Source of the DNA: Laetiporus sulphureus 93-53
Taxonomy: Eukaryota; Basidiomycota; Agaricomycetes; Polyporales; Laetiporaceae
Length of the DNA stretch: 64,000 bases
Assembly (NCBI RefSeq): GCF_001632365.1
Contig: NW_024468515.1
Location: forward strand, 558,597 to 622,596
Direction of reading: 5' to 3'
The translations under genes and the position numbers were made by a program. Shown one piece after another: positions 11,256 to 22,020 of the stretch (positions within the stretch are counted from its first letter, which is position 1; each line of letters starts with the position of its first letter). The notes below the pieces were generated by a model, which was not told where the DNA came from, ran no database searches, and saw only the letters and a program-made list of their open reading frames with translations.

Positions 11256-13045
11256 GGTTGGGTTTCCAGATGAACGAAGGATTATTGAAGGTTGACGGCG
11301 AATAAGAGTCGAGTCTTAACTTATCTAATCTGAGAACGGTCGAAAAAGGTCGCTGGAGAGACGGAAAACGGGACTCCAGCACGTCCCGCTCTCATCGTCT
11401 TCCATTTTAGACCGAGAACGCTCCATCTCAGTATCACGAAGCTGCTTGATGACAGATGATGTCGCGAGACACCCGGCGATGCAAAACTGACCGAAGTAAA
11501 ATCATATGTTGACGGATCATTATCTATTATGGTAGGTGAGAGAAAATACGGCCCTAAGGGATATCAGAAGAAGAATACAGACTCGGAACCATAGGGGAAG
11601 CACCGCGGCGCTGCACACAGAACTTGAAAAAGTATTAGCCTCATGGGGCCTTGATATGGGATGAAATGCCCAAATCGGTCATGAAGAACGTCAGACATAC
11701 TCCGACGATGATGAGAAATGTCCAAGATGGAATTCCCATGAAGTTCCTTAACTGGACTTGAAAGCTGCTTTCTGGGCAAATCAGTGTCGTGAAGGAAGCA
11801 AAAGGACACGAAAAAGTGAGGAATTAGACGATTCGTGGCGATTCTCGTATTTTCTTCTACATTATTGCCTTTCCTGACTTTTTGTTTGAGACAAGGTACC
11901 AGAAGAAGACAAAAAGAAAAGTTACATTTTTCTGATGAAGCCACGGAGCGACTATTGCGACGAGATGTTCGAGCAGTTGATAGTAAATTCTCGTAAAGCC
12001 GTTCAAACAACCTGAGTTTTGGGGTGTGATGGAGTCCATAACTATGGATGAGCCCGCTCATCCTGCAATATCAAAAGTTTATGGTCCGCAAAGTAGCGCT
12101 TCAACTCGAGCGCTTGAGCATTGGAAATTTGTGCCGCGTTCGTTTGTTCAGCAAGTTTTTCATCACGTCTTGGCGAGGCGCGGCCCTTCATAATGGCTGC
12201 TTCCTATGGACTAGAAGCCATTTGTGATTTTTAATAGGACTCCATTCGTATGCGACGTTTTGGGTCGGTGGCGTCGGGTCTGAACAGCAACCATCGGCTC
12301 GGCGCCGGGTGAACTCGGCGTGGTGCTAGTTGCATACGTGGCCGCTATGGAGGTGCGCACTCTACAGATATTATGCCAACGCTGATTCAGATGTTATTCA
12401 CGAGTCCTTTAGAATGCCCAGTTTACCGTGACATTTGCGTGGCGACTCCCGTTCTCATGGAACCGTTTGAAATTCCAGCAACATGCTGTCAGTGACACTG
12501 AGGTCCGTCTTGTGGTCATGTCCTAGGCTTCACCGGCGGCCAGAGCGCTTGGTAACATACGGGACTAGGATAGATAATACTCAGCCTGCGCCAAAGTGCA
12601 GAAGATACAACAGAAATACACCAATGTCTCACAACCGCCATCCCCTGAGCTCGTATCAGATCATTGAGACGGCATCCATAAGAAGCGTCGTCACGACGCT
12701 TCTGATGGATGTCTTGGACGAGCGACACGAGTCATCTGCCACAGCATATGGAGTCGTGATGTTGCGGCGTGTGCGGCCTCCTGCATCGTAACTATCCCCG
12801 AAGAACACCATCCTTCAATTCCGTATTGTATTCTGAAGTTCGATCTCTCAGAATCTCCAAAACCATCATGCGTCGCCGCGCCGCTCCAAATAGTCTAGTT
12901 CGGGACGGTACTACAGTTTTCCACCTCGATTACCAGGATTGTAAGGTTGTCAGCATAATCAACCGTAACTGTCATGCACTCGCATTATCGGTATAAAATT
13001 CCGTACATGGGTTCACATAACTCTCATGTCCTGTGCTAGGTCACT
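11256..13045. other. intergenic region between the divergent GMC and P450 genes
   Basis: No recognisable gene in 1.8 kb. A 165-codon minus frame at 11564-12061 has no domain and weak coding character. A near-perfect hairpin lies at 12673-12711. The interval should contain the promoters of both flanking genes. Confidence 0.45.
12673..12711. repeat. 18-bp-arm hairpin with a 3-nt loop
   Basis: The arm CATCCATAAGAAGCGTCG is followed by TCA and then a reverse-complement arm with one mismatch. The strength and tight loop are unusual for intergenic DNA; the role is unknown. Confidence 0.75.
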
Positions 13046-15655
13046 ATGCTCGCCGTCGTGTGTGTGGTTCTTCTCAGCACTGCGGTGCTATACGTATACC
13101 GTATGATGGCTGGTCGTCATACCTCACCTCTACCACCTGGTACGTGTTCCTCTTGCTGTTGTTTAAATCCTCCTGTTCAGCTGTCGACAGGTCCAAAGCC
13201 GTTACCGTTGGTCGGCAATCTCTTTCATCTCCCCGCGCACCGCCATTGTGAGGAGTTTACAAAATGGAGACTGCTTTATGGTATTCCCGACTATCATGGA
13301 TTATTGAGGTCATTGCATTCAATCCAAGCTATCCAGGAGACATGGTGTACATGAATATTGTCGGCCGGAAATATATCGTCCTGAACTCAGCTGGAGCCGC
13401 AATAGAGCTTTATGATAAACGAGGGTCGATATATAACACTAGGCCTCAAACTGTCATGGCTGCAGATCTCGTTGGTCGGAGGAATTCGTTCACTCTCATT
13501 CCTTACGGAGAGCGATATCGCACATACAAGAAGTACATGCACAACGCGCTTAATCACCGGGCAATAGCCGATTACTGGGACTCCATTGATTTGGAGTCGA
13601 TAACCTTCTTACAAGCACTTTCGACAACTCCAGAAGTCTTCAGGAGTCATGTCAGAAGGTATGCCTTCAGTTCTCCAATAGTGGACGTGCCATGATGACC
13701 TCTATAGAAACATTGGGGCTGTGGCTCTGCGGATTGCATATGGATATCAGGTAGAAGATGAGAATGACCATTTCGTGGCGCTAGCAGATGAGCTCGCTCG
13801 AATCACCAGAGATTCACTAGAGCCAGGTAGATGGCTGGTAGATTCGCTGCATTGGCGTGAGTATCTACTTTGAATATCATAGCTTAGAGCTCAAAGCCGC
13901 TGATTGTTTTGCTTCAGTCCGCCACATTCCTTCATGGATGCCTGGTGCTCAATTCAAACAATGGGCTCAACAGGCTTGTCTGAAATGCGAAGAATTTACG
14001 GATGCGCCTTTCGCAATGGTCAAACGTAATGTGGTGTGTGTTGAGAAACCATGAATCTCGACGTCTGCTGATGGATGAATTAGGCGAAAGGTCATGCCAT
14101 CCCTTCATTCACGTCGAAAGCAATGGAGGGGCTTCCAGGGAAAGCCTCTGATTCCTCGAATGCGGAAGCTCAGGACATCATCAAGCATGTCGCAGCTAGC
14201 ATCTATGCTGGTAAATATCCTTTTCACGAGCTGAACTCATCCTCATCGACTCATCATGACTTCGGTAGGTGGTACAGACACTGTGGGTCGCGATCCGTCT
14301 AGCGAGCTCACAATATGTGCAATTGACTCATCATACAGACTGCATCCCTGATGACTACGTTTTTCTTAGTGATGGCATGCTATCCGGAGATTCAGAAGAA
14401 AGCGCAAGCGGAAATCGATGCAGTTATAGGACCCACTCGCCTCCCTTCTCCGTCTGATGAAGAATACTTACCCTACGTGGGATATCTCATCAAAGAGCTC
14501 CATCGTATCAATCCGATTGTGCCGCTTATTCCTCGTACCACATTGACTGATGATGTGTATCGTGGATTTCACATTCCTAAGAACTCCTACATAATCGCAA
14601 ACGCCTGGTATGTTTCGTTACTTTCTTAAAGTAGGCCATCTCATAAACTGTTAGTCAGGGCTATCACTCGTGATCCAGAGATATATCCCCAGCCTGAACA
14701 TTTTGATCCAGAACGTTTCGCAACTGCTGCAGGCTAAGGCTCCAACATTTCTATCTATATACTATGTTACATAGTTTTAACTGTTCACTATATCTGTTTA
14801 TTTACAGTTGGGCCTGTACATAGTAAATAGATGTATGTATATAGTATAAATAGTTTTATGATGATTTAAGGCTATTGAGTGCACAATTGCTAGATTTGAC
14901 AGCATAACAGTGAGCCAATTAAAAGTCATAGTGTTCGACAGAAGCAATCACTGACAGTTGATCATCATATAGGCTCATGAACATAAGTTTCTTGTATGAC
15001 ATGAGATTTTCTTGTCATTCCTGGTGCAAGTGTTGACATTGAATATTTATTTTCTGCTCACTGTCATGTGCATGCTTATGCACACAGCTCCTTAAAGGCC
15101 TCAACAATCACAGAGGCTGCTCACAGTTGAGTAGAACTCCATCAAAAGATAAGACCAAAAAAACTATATAAACTTCATATAAACTGTTTATATGACATAT
15201 AGACAACTATTTACTATATACTGTTTATTTACACCTCAGGAGTGTAAATAGTATAAATAGTTGGAGCCTTACTGCAGGCACTCAACCTCAGATGGATCCA
15301 CAGGACATCACCTTCGGCCTTGGCAGACGGTACGACCAACATGACGGTCTTTACAGTGTTTAGAGCCTCATCATTGCATCCTAGTCATTGTCTGGGTGTT
15401 CATTTGGCAAACTGCGTGGCTTTCACATTCATAGCGCGTACACTCGCAGTATTCGACATCCTGAAGCCTCTGGATGAGGCTGGCCTAGAGTACAGCCCTC
15501 TCTTAGCTTTTACTGCCAAGCACACCTCGTATGTTGACTGTCCTTGCATGGAAGGGACACGTATCTGATATTTGAACGTTTCTAGGCATCCCGAGAACTT
15601 CACATGCAGGATTCAATTTCGATCGGTCGATTCGAAATCATTGCTCCTCCAATAG
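13046..15655 (+). pseudogene. cytochrome P450 gene interrupted by a MITE
   Basis: ATG 13046 starts a multi-exon microsomal-type P450. The N-terminus is a membrane anchor (LAVVCVVLLSTAVLYVY) followed by a proline hinge (PLPPGPKPLPLVGNL). Next come GERYRTYKKYM in the C-helix region, AGGTDT in the I helix, KELHR as the ExxR motif, and the PERF element (FDPERFATAAG). The haem loop reads FGLGRRHCLG once the intron at about 15329-15393 is removed, so the cysteine ligand is present. The C-terminus runs to TAG 15653-15655. A 537-bp element with an 8-bp target duplication sits at 14735-15271, between the PERF and haem motifs, and brings an immediate in-frame TAA. Without that insertion every exon would join, so the disruption is probably recent. 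Substrate unknown; P450s with a nearby GMC gene are common in fungal oxidative metabolism. Confidence 0.85.
14735..15271. mobile_element. 537-bp hAT-type MITE, copy A, inside the P450
   Basis: The ends are TAAGGCTCCAAC and its reverse complement. The element is flanked by the 8-bp direct repeat CTGCAGGC at 14727-14734 and 15272-15279. An 8-bp duplication with short terminal inverted repeats is typical of hAT transposons. The interior is AT-rich with many sub-terminal repeats of CTATTTAC type and has no transposase, so it is non-autonomous. Confidence 0.92.
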
Positions 15656-17239
15656 AACTGAATCGACATGCACTTTCAGCTTTCAGAGTGAGAATGGGGA
15701 AAGAAAGATGATCATATGACCAAGTACCTATTTACGAGATCTGGCGGTGTTCTATTTCAGAAAATTGATCCCGGAAAGAGAATCAGTTTGTGATTACAGC
15801 GTTTCTGACCTTCGAGGCACTACTAGCACACAAAACCACCTTCGCAAATGGAGGCATATTCCAAGGTTTCTCAGGGCCCTCGCGTGACGTATTGTATGGA
15901 CGTACAACTGCGTGATGATCATGCTTCACACGGTGTTCAACATTATCAACTGTCAAGGAGTCGGCTCTCTTCATGAAATGTTCTCTTTCTCCTCATTACT
16001 AGGTGTCTTGATACATGCGGCATGTGGTGTACCAGCGGACGGCCTTAATTAGGGAAGAGTATTTCAAACCTTTGATTACTTCAACCAACGCTGATGAATG
16101 CTTCTCCATCACATCGGCTTGAAAAGAGACAGGCATGCAGAAACTACCTTCTGTGCAAGATAGATTATCCCAAATTCAACATATCCTGCGACGTAGTACA
16201 ATATAGCCGCTTCCAGAATCAGAACTTAAGGTGCAGTGTATACATATTTAGGAAGAATGAGATGCCGACCGACAAGCATGTTCTTCAGATGTATTGCATC
16301 TGCGGAAGTATCCCATGGAAAAGTTGCCAGCATACTACTACTTTCTGATGGGCTCATTGTATTTTTGTGTACGTGTTATCCTGAGACCTATCCAGGATAC
16401 TGAGCATAGCATCCCTTGCTCGCCAGAGCAAGGCTGCATTCTCCATGGCCGTGGACAAAAATTGTGCAGGGGTGGGAACATTCACGTGACTACGATGACG
16501 TCGCCTCTGCACTCCCTGCTTACCTCCTGCTGTCTGTAGCTAGTCTGTACTAAGCTGCTGTCTCGTCCAGATTTTACCGTCTATTACGTTCGTGCTGTCT
16601 CTAATGACGTGCCCTATTACTGCTCTGTCAATGGCATCTTTCACAGTGCTGGTTCCTTAACACCTTCCGAGTCATGCCTCACCTCCCTCCACGGCGTTGT
16701 GCCTCATTCGACATGCGCCGTCGGTGATGTCTCATTCTTTTTACCGGTGCTCTGTTTGCATACCTCATTTATTTATATCAACTGGACCTTTCAAGATGGA
16801 TAGCATGTCTAAGCGTGGATCTGACCCTGAAACCCGGAGGACATGTTTGTCTACTCTCAGGTCTCTGTTCGCCTACGGTGGCGTCGCCTTCGCTCTCGTC
16901 GCTTACTTCTTGCTGTATACTGTATATGTAGCTGCTGTCTCATCCGGATTCTACCATTTATTACGTCTTGTTGTCTCTGACAACGTGCCCGGTTACTGCT
17001 CTTTTAACTGCATCTTTCGCACTGCTGCTTCCTCAATGTCTCCCGACTCATGCCTTATCTCCTTCCGCACATTGTGCCTCGGCGCCGTTGGTGATGTCTC
17101 ATTCCCTGCGATTACACATACCTTTCACTTTTGTTAGCTTGCTTTTCTTCCCGAAAACCACAACTCGTACATCAGTTTCCACCGTTGTCGTTCATTCCAT
17201 TTTCCATCTGTTCCCACCAGCCTTTCGTTTTCACGTACA
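15656..17239. other. P450 3' flank and degenerate repeats beside the Helitron
   Basis: No gene recognised. Two diverged copies of a roughly 250-bp unit occupy 16500-16760 and 16870-17115. A candidate Helitron 3' end lies at 15999. Confidence 0.5.
16500..17115 (+). repeat. two degenerate tandem copies of a ~250-bp unit
   Basis: The copies at 16500-16760 and 16870-17115 share ordered blocks: GCTGCTGTCTC, TTTACCGTCTATTACG or CTACCATTTATTACG, CTGTCTCTAATGACGTGCCC or GTCTCTGACAACGTGCCC, and GTCGGTGATGTCTCATTC or GTTGGTGATGTCTCATTC. They differ at many positions, so the duplication is old. They lie immediately downstream of the Helitron helicase frame. Confidence 0.7.
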
Positions 17240-17304
17240 TCAGTTTCCACCATTGTCATTCATTCCATTTTCCATCTGTTCCCACCAGCCTTTCGTTTTC
17301 ACGT
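17169..17304 (+). repeat. 68-bp tandem direct repeat
   Basis: Units 17169-17236 and 17237-17304 begin ACATCAGTTTCCACC and differ at only two positions. The second unit overlaps the C-terminal codons of the Helitron helicase on the minus strand; the first lies just past its stop. Confidence 0.92.
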
Positions 17305-18886
17305 TCAGCTCCTCCTGCCGTCCGTCCTCCTTCATCAACATCTCATCGATAGGCTGAAAGAATGTCATCTCGTCGAAGTCACGCAGGATGCATATCGTTT
17401 CACGTCCTGAACTGCGTGAGAGAGCGACGTAAAGGTTGAATAGTGACATCCTCCCTCCAGGTGACGTGGTTATGTCTACGATAACGTACGTGATCGTCTG
17501 TCCTTGAGAATGGTAGTCTGTGAACGCATACGCTGCGGTCATCGGAATCTGTCAGTGGTTAACCTTTTTGCGTAGGATCTTTCTACCATTTGATGTTTGG
17601 ACTGGCACTTCGATGTGAACGGTTTTTGACATCGGTTCGATTGGAATTACGCCATCTTGTAAGTCTTCAAGACTTGACATGCGCGTCCTCCCGAGCTTTA
17701 CTAAAACGAACGCCGGCGATCTTTGCAATCTCACCACCGACGAGTTTGATATCGGTGGTTCATCTGGATGCAGGATGATGTCAACAATCTCGCCTCTCGT
17801 GCCGTTTGTGACATCAAGCTCTGTCTGCACGTTGACGGTAACCATGACTTTCATTCCTAACGCTATTTTGACTTCATCTGGCAAACCTCCCTTCTCCTTC
17901 TGTCCTTTACGTTTAGTCCTTTTACTGGCCATCACCAGCCGTTCTCTTGACGTCAAAGGTCTGCCATTTGTATGGTCTTCCGCAGGACATATGAAAAGCT
18001 GGACGCCATTGCGTTCGCAATGCTTTTTTGTTACAGCGTCATTCCACTGTGTGCGAACCGAATGGCGAGGTGTGACCAAAGCAGCTTCACCCCACTCTGG
18101 TGAGTCAAAATCTGTGGGTGGACAGCTGGAACTTGTAATGATCAGATCCTTCAGCATCTTCATATCCTCGCTGCGTACTTGTCCATGTCTCAAACGGTGA
18201 AGGAATTGCATCCATACTGAATCCGTTACATGCACCTGCTCCTCCAAAAGCACTACGATGTCGAAAGCCTCGAATATGCGTCAACCCAGACAGTCATCTA
18301 CTGTGTCTCCCGCCGTCATGTCTGCTTCATAATACAACGCCGCGCTTCCCTTCTGCACCACAGGTGGAAATTGATGGAAGTCTCCACATAGTATAACATT
18401 TACTCCTCCGAATGATTGATCTCCATCTTCTGTTCCTGTCTTCATGATTGATATGTGTCTCGATAGCTTAGCCAGGAAAGCACGGGATATCATGGAGCAT
18501 TCGTTGATTATCAAGTAATCGACATTTCGCCACATCTCCATGAGTTTTCGCCTGCTATCTCCCGACACCAGTCCTCCATTCTGAGAGATATCCCCTGCAG
18601 TGTGCGTAGTTTTCCCTCCTATCAAAGACACAGCAATGCCAGTGTATGCTGCTTTCATCAGTCTCGTACCTGCCTGGCAGGCATTGAACTGCTCGGAGAT
18701 GGTTTGTATGACTTTGGATTTTTCCGTCCCACCTTCTCCGAGCATCAGCATGAGCAGTTGATGTGGCTGCCACCCTGCGAGCGTCTGTGCAATATGCCAT
18801 GATACGATTTCAAATGCTCGTCTCTGATCGTCAAGCAGCATATGTGCATCGATCAGAGTTAACACCTTCTTCACTGATCTCTTCAC
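17240..18886 (-). pseudogene. PIF1-type helicase domain of the Helitron, inactivated
   Basis: Three blocks in one frame are separated by TGA codons where CGA (Arg) is expected: 18886-18284, 18280-17555 and 17551-17240. The Walker A motif reads GGTEKS instead of GGTGKS, and Walker B reads NE instead of DE. Both changes are single G-to-A steps that would remove nucleotide binding or hydrolysis. Motifs V and VI (YHSQGQT, VALSRSSGR) are intact. The end is TKGWWEQMENG with a stop at 17240. Confidence 0.88.
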
Positions 18887-21097
18887 GTATCAGAACATCA
18901 GCGGGAGATGATGTCACAATTGACGTTAAAGGGTGTACTGATCCTTGTAACTCTGATTGATGATGCCGTGGATCTTCCTCGGCTTGTGATGCACTATTTT
19001 GGATGAACACCGCTTGTCGCGATATTGCCTGCTTCCATTCATGCAAATGGACCAAATCAATTTCTGTTGCCGTTCTTGCTGATGGTCTTTGAATGGAAGG
19101 GAACGTCGTGAACAAACCCACCGATTCTGCTATCTCGACGGCGATGCACCCATGTACAATGTCGCTAAGCCGGGTTTGAGAGTTCTGAGCTTGTTCAATC
19201 ATCTCTTCAGTGATTTCGGATTCCTCGTCACCTGCGACATTCACCCCCTCCTCCATGTCGTTTTTGTCCAAAGCCGCCGATAACTGCACGGAAGTCAGTG
19301 CATCCATCTCGTGCTCGTCTCGTTTCTCCACCTCTGCGGCATTCTTGCACTTATGGTAATGTTCCACATTTGTGATATGAGCAAGTGTCGCACTGTATGC
19401 ACACTGAGTAAACTGTGACAGTGCTTCCTGCCATGTCGGAAAGCTTTCTTTCAGATCTCCAACCTCATGCCAAGGCTTGAACAGGAGGAGCATTGATGCG
19501 CAGTAGAACTTGTACTTGTCTGGGTCATCTCGTCGAGGAAAATATTGGCCAACAAAATCCGGTATGGTGTTGTGTCCTCTTCTCCTAATGATGCGAACTG
19601 CATCGGATGCCTTTGGATGACTAGGCAGGTATCTGATGCCTTCATGTCTGTATCTTGACGTGCGTTCATATTCTTCATCGTTAAAGGCTACATCACCCAT
19701 ATGTGCGTGTTCTTGTTCTGAACGTCCACTTTTCGGCTGCTCATATGTATCCATGAACATCTCCATAACATTGTAGCTTTCCAGTTCGACTCCTCATAGT
19801 TGATAGTCCGTGATCTGTGTTTGTGTAACAAGACTGCCATGTGAGTTCGCTTCAATCAATAACGTGCCGTCCTTGGACATCATTAACAATTGCAAACACT
19901 TTTCGTCTATATATGATAGCCTACCTCGGTTACCTCCAGCGATGACATGTCTGTGTTGGTCTGCACTTCAGCATGGTCACTGCTAATTCTACGGTCTCTG
20001 CACCTCAAGATAGATGGGTGCATTATCGTAATTTACGATGACATTGTTGCTCATCTGCCATTCCGATGCAATGCAGGATATGCATTCAAAAGCACTTCTG
20101 CAAAAGACGTCCAGTAAACTGTGATGTAGTGATGTGATTTGACGACATCTCCCCATCCCATCAAATAAGAGAAAATCATAGGGGCTGGCATCTCCTGCTG
20201 ACGATTAAGAATGTTCACCGAACGGAACAACAGCATGCACGTCTGTTCTTGGATCTGATGGATGTACGTCTCATCCTCGTAATGATATATGAGGCCTTTC
20301 GCTAACAACGCGGAGGTATTGTACGAACGGCCCTGTTTCTTAGCAGTGTAACCCGTGACATAAAATGTGATGTTGTTCGTCTCCTCGCAATTGGTGAGTA
20401 ACTTGCCATCATTGTTGCATCGACAATTGACAGTGATTGCTGGGATGTAACCATTGAGATATCCATACATTCGCTTAGGCTGCCACTGTCCTTTCTCGTC
20501 AACCATGTCAACTTGCGATAGCGTCCAAGGTGCACGACATTTGCATTTCAGAACACTGTATCGATTGGTGCGCAAACAACCTCGTGTGCAGGTGTGAAGC
20601 TGTTTCGTTCTTACCACTCGTTTCTCTAAACTCGCCACTTGCTCCCAGTAATCATCTGCATCGTGATTAGAAGGTCGACAGTAAGCAACATCTGCTTCTG
20701 ATGGAAACTGCTGCATCGCCTCCGCTGATGACAATCCATCAACGTGCGCCCTGAAGTTTGCTTTGATAAATGCTATCATTTTCCCTCGGAATTCTTCGCT
20801 GAGAAGCAGTCTTGACATTTCGTCCGATGATGGCGAGTTCTTCAACCATATCAACATATGCAAGTGTAATGTTCCATGGCCTTGACTTTCCACCGTCCCA
20901 AAATATGTGTTCATGAATCCGAAAATACCGATCTTTTGCTTGATACGCCCAAACGGTAACACCTCCACTCCGAAAAGAGTTTCTATGATCGTTTGGATGG
21001 TGTAGTGGAAGAAGCGAGCCGCTGCAAATCCATCCGATGCGATGTTACACGCCCGCTGATCTTTCCCCGGACCAGCGGTACAAGCAAAGTGATCCAT
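18831..21097 (-). pseudogene. Rep/HUH and central region of the Helitron protein
   Basis: The block 21097-20051 (348 codons) contains the HUH endonuclease motif (HLH, 20858-20866), a Cys-rich stretch (HTCTRGC, LKCKCR, NCRCN) and YVTGYTAKKQG, which fits the Rep catalytic tyrosine region. The block 19766-18831 holds FKPWHEV and PRRDDPDKYKFY, typical of the segment between Rep and helicase. The link 20050-19767 has no clear open frame. The C-terminal end of the second block runs out of frame into the helicase near 18870. Confidence 0.82.
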
Positions 21098-21099
21098 GT

Positions 21100-21975
21100 T
21101 TATATCTTCACCAACGAATAATTGTGCAACAGGATCATGTAGGTCATCTGGATTGATCGTAATATCCAGATGTTTGCCGGATTTAAGAAGATCGACGTTG
21201 ACCAGATCTGGCTCCGTGGCCGGAACCTCGCAGAGTCTGATCCCATCACACGGCTTGCAGTGGCATGGAGATGTCTTTTCAAGGTACGTATTGCCGCATT
21301 TGAAGGTGCTTCATTGCGTGCTTCCTCGTCTGCTGCTCGAGACAGGTGTTCCAATGTTATTGTCCCCAGTATTCTCGCCACCCGGTTGTGCACGTTGCCC
21401 GTGATAACCAATGAACATACCTCGAGCAAGGGACCCAGCCGCGGCCACGCGGCGCTTCTCGAGTGCGAATTGAAGGCAAATAAGCAAGTCCGAGATGCGC
21501 CACTATCTGCGCCACATCTGCTCGTAAAACATGTGGCATCGGCGCAATGCGATCGTATTCTGCCATGCGAGTTCGCACGGTGATGTCGGGCTGAGACCTG
21601 GATGTTGCTGCCCGGATTGTTCTGTTTCACCTGGCAGTGATCAGAAGGATGGCCGGACTCCATGTAAGTTTGATCGGAATTATGGCATGTTAGCCCCTGA
21701 AACGGGCCAAAAAGCCTCCGATTATCGACGATACAACATTCTTTCCTCGCTTCTTTTGCCGGCGATAGTAATCTTGAACCCCTGGTGAGAACATCACGAA
21801 GCCACCGTGGACATCTCTCGTCTGAGCGTATCCTCTCCATTCCGAACAGCAGGCTTGGTCGAGGCATCAGCAACTCACATGGACGGCTCTGCTCAATATC
21901 ACCTGCTGTCCCACACTGGCCATCTTCGTGATTGCTTAAATCATGACATTTCTTCTGTCCTTCCTCACAGACCAT
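21100..21975 (-). pseudogene. N-terminal remnant of the Helitron protein
   Basis: A 291-codon minus frame whose later part (AIRTLKRHLHATASRVMG, ARFRPRSQIWST, FLNPANIWI) fits the region just before the Rep motif. At about 21160 the frame changes by an apparent AT dinucleotide insertion; the continuation TINPDDLHDPVAQLF is in the frame of the downstream block. The first 170 codons have no recognisable similarity and may not be Helitron coding sequence. Confidence 0.6.
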
Positions 21976-22020
21976 CGGCCCAAGTGAAAATCAAGGATCG
22001 TTCGTGCCCTGTGTTCAGTG

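Larger units (their letters stand above)
17240..21975 (-). mobile_element. decayed Helitron with Rep and PIF1-type helicase remnants
   Basis: Helitrons move by rolling-circle replication using a fused HUH-endonuclease (Rep) and a PIF1-type helicase. Reading the minus strand: INPDDLHDPVAQLF-type sequence near 21125-21160, the Rep HUH motif in GTLHLHMLIW (20858-20866), and a Rep tyrosine region YVTGYTAKKQG (about 20350). The helicase follows: LLDDQRRAFEIVSWH, a Walker A region GEGGTEKS, a Walker B region LIINECSM, CGDFHQFPPV, and finally AYAFTDYHSQGQT with LYVALSRSSGR. The coding is broken by in-frame TGA at 17552-17554 and 18281-18283 and by frame changes near 18870 and 21160. The element is inactive. 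Boundaries are not proven; the coordinates cover the coding remnant only. Confidence 0.9.

Noticed and set aside
11564..12061. 165-codon minus frame as a possible gene
   Set aside because: No domain, no splice support, and the composition looks random; left as intergenic.
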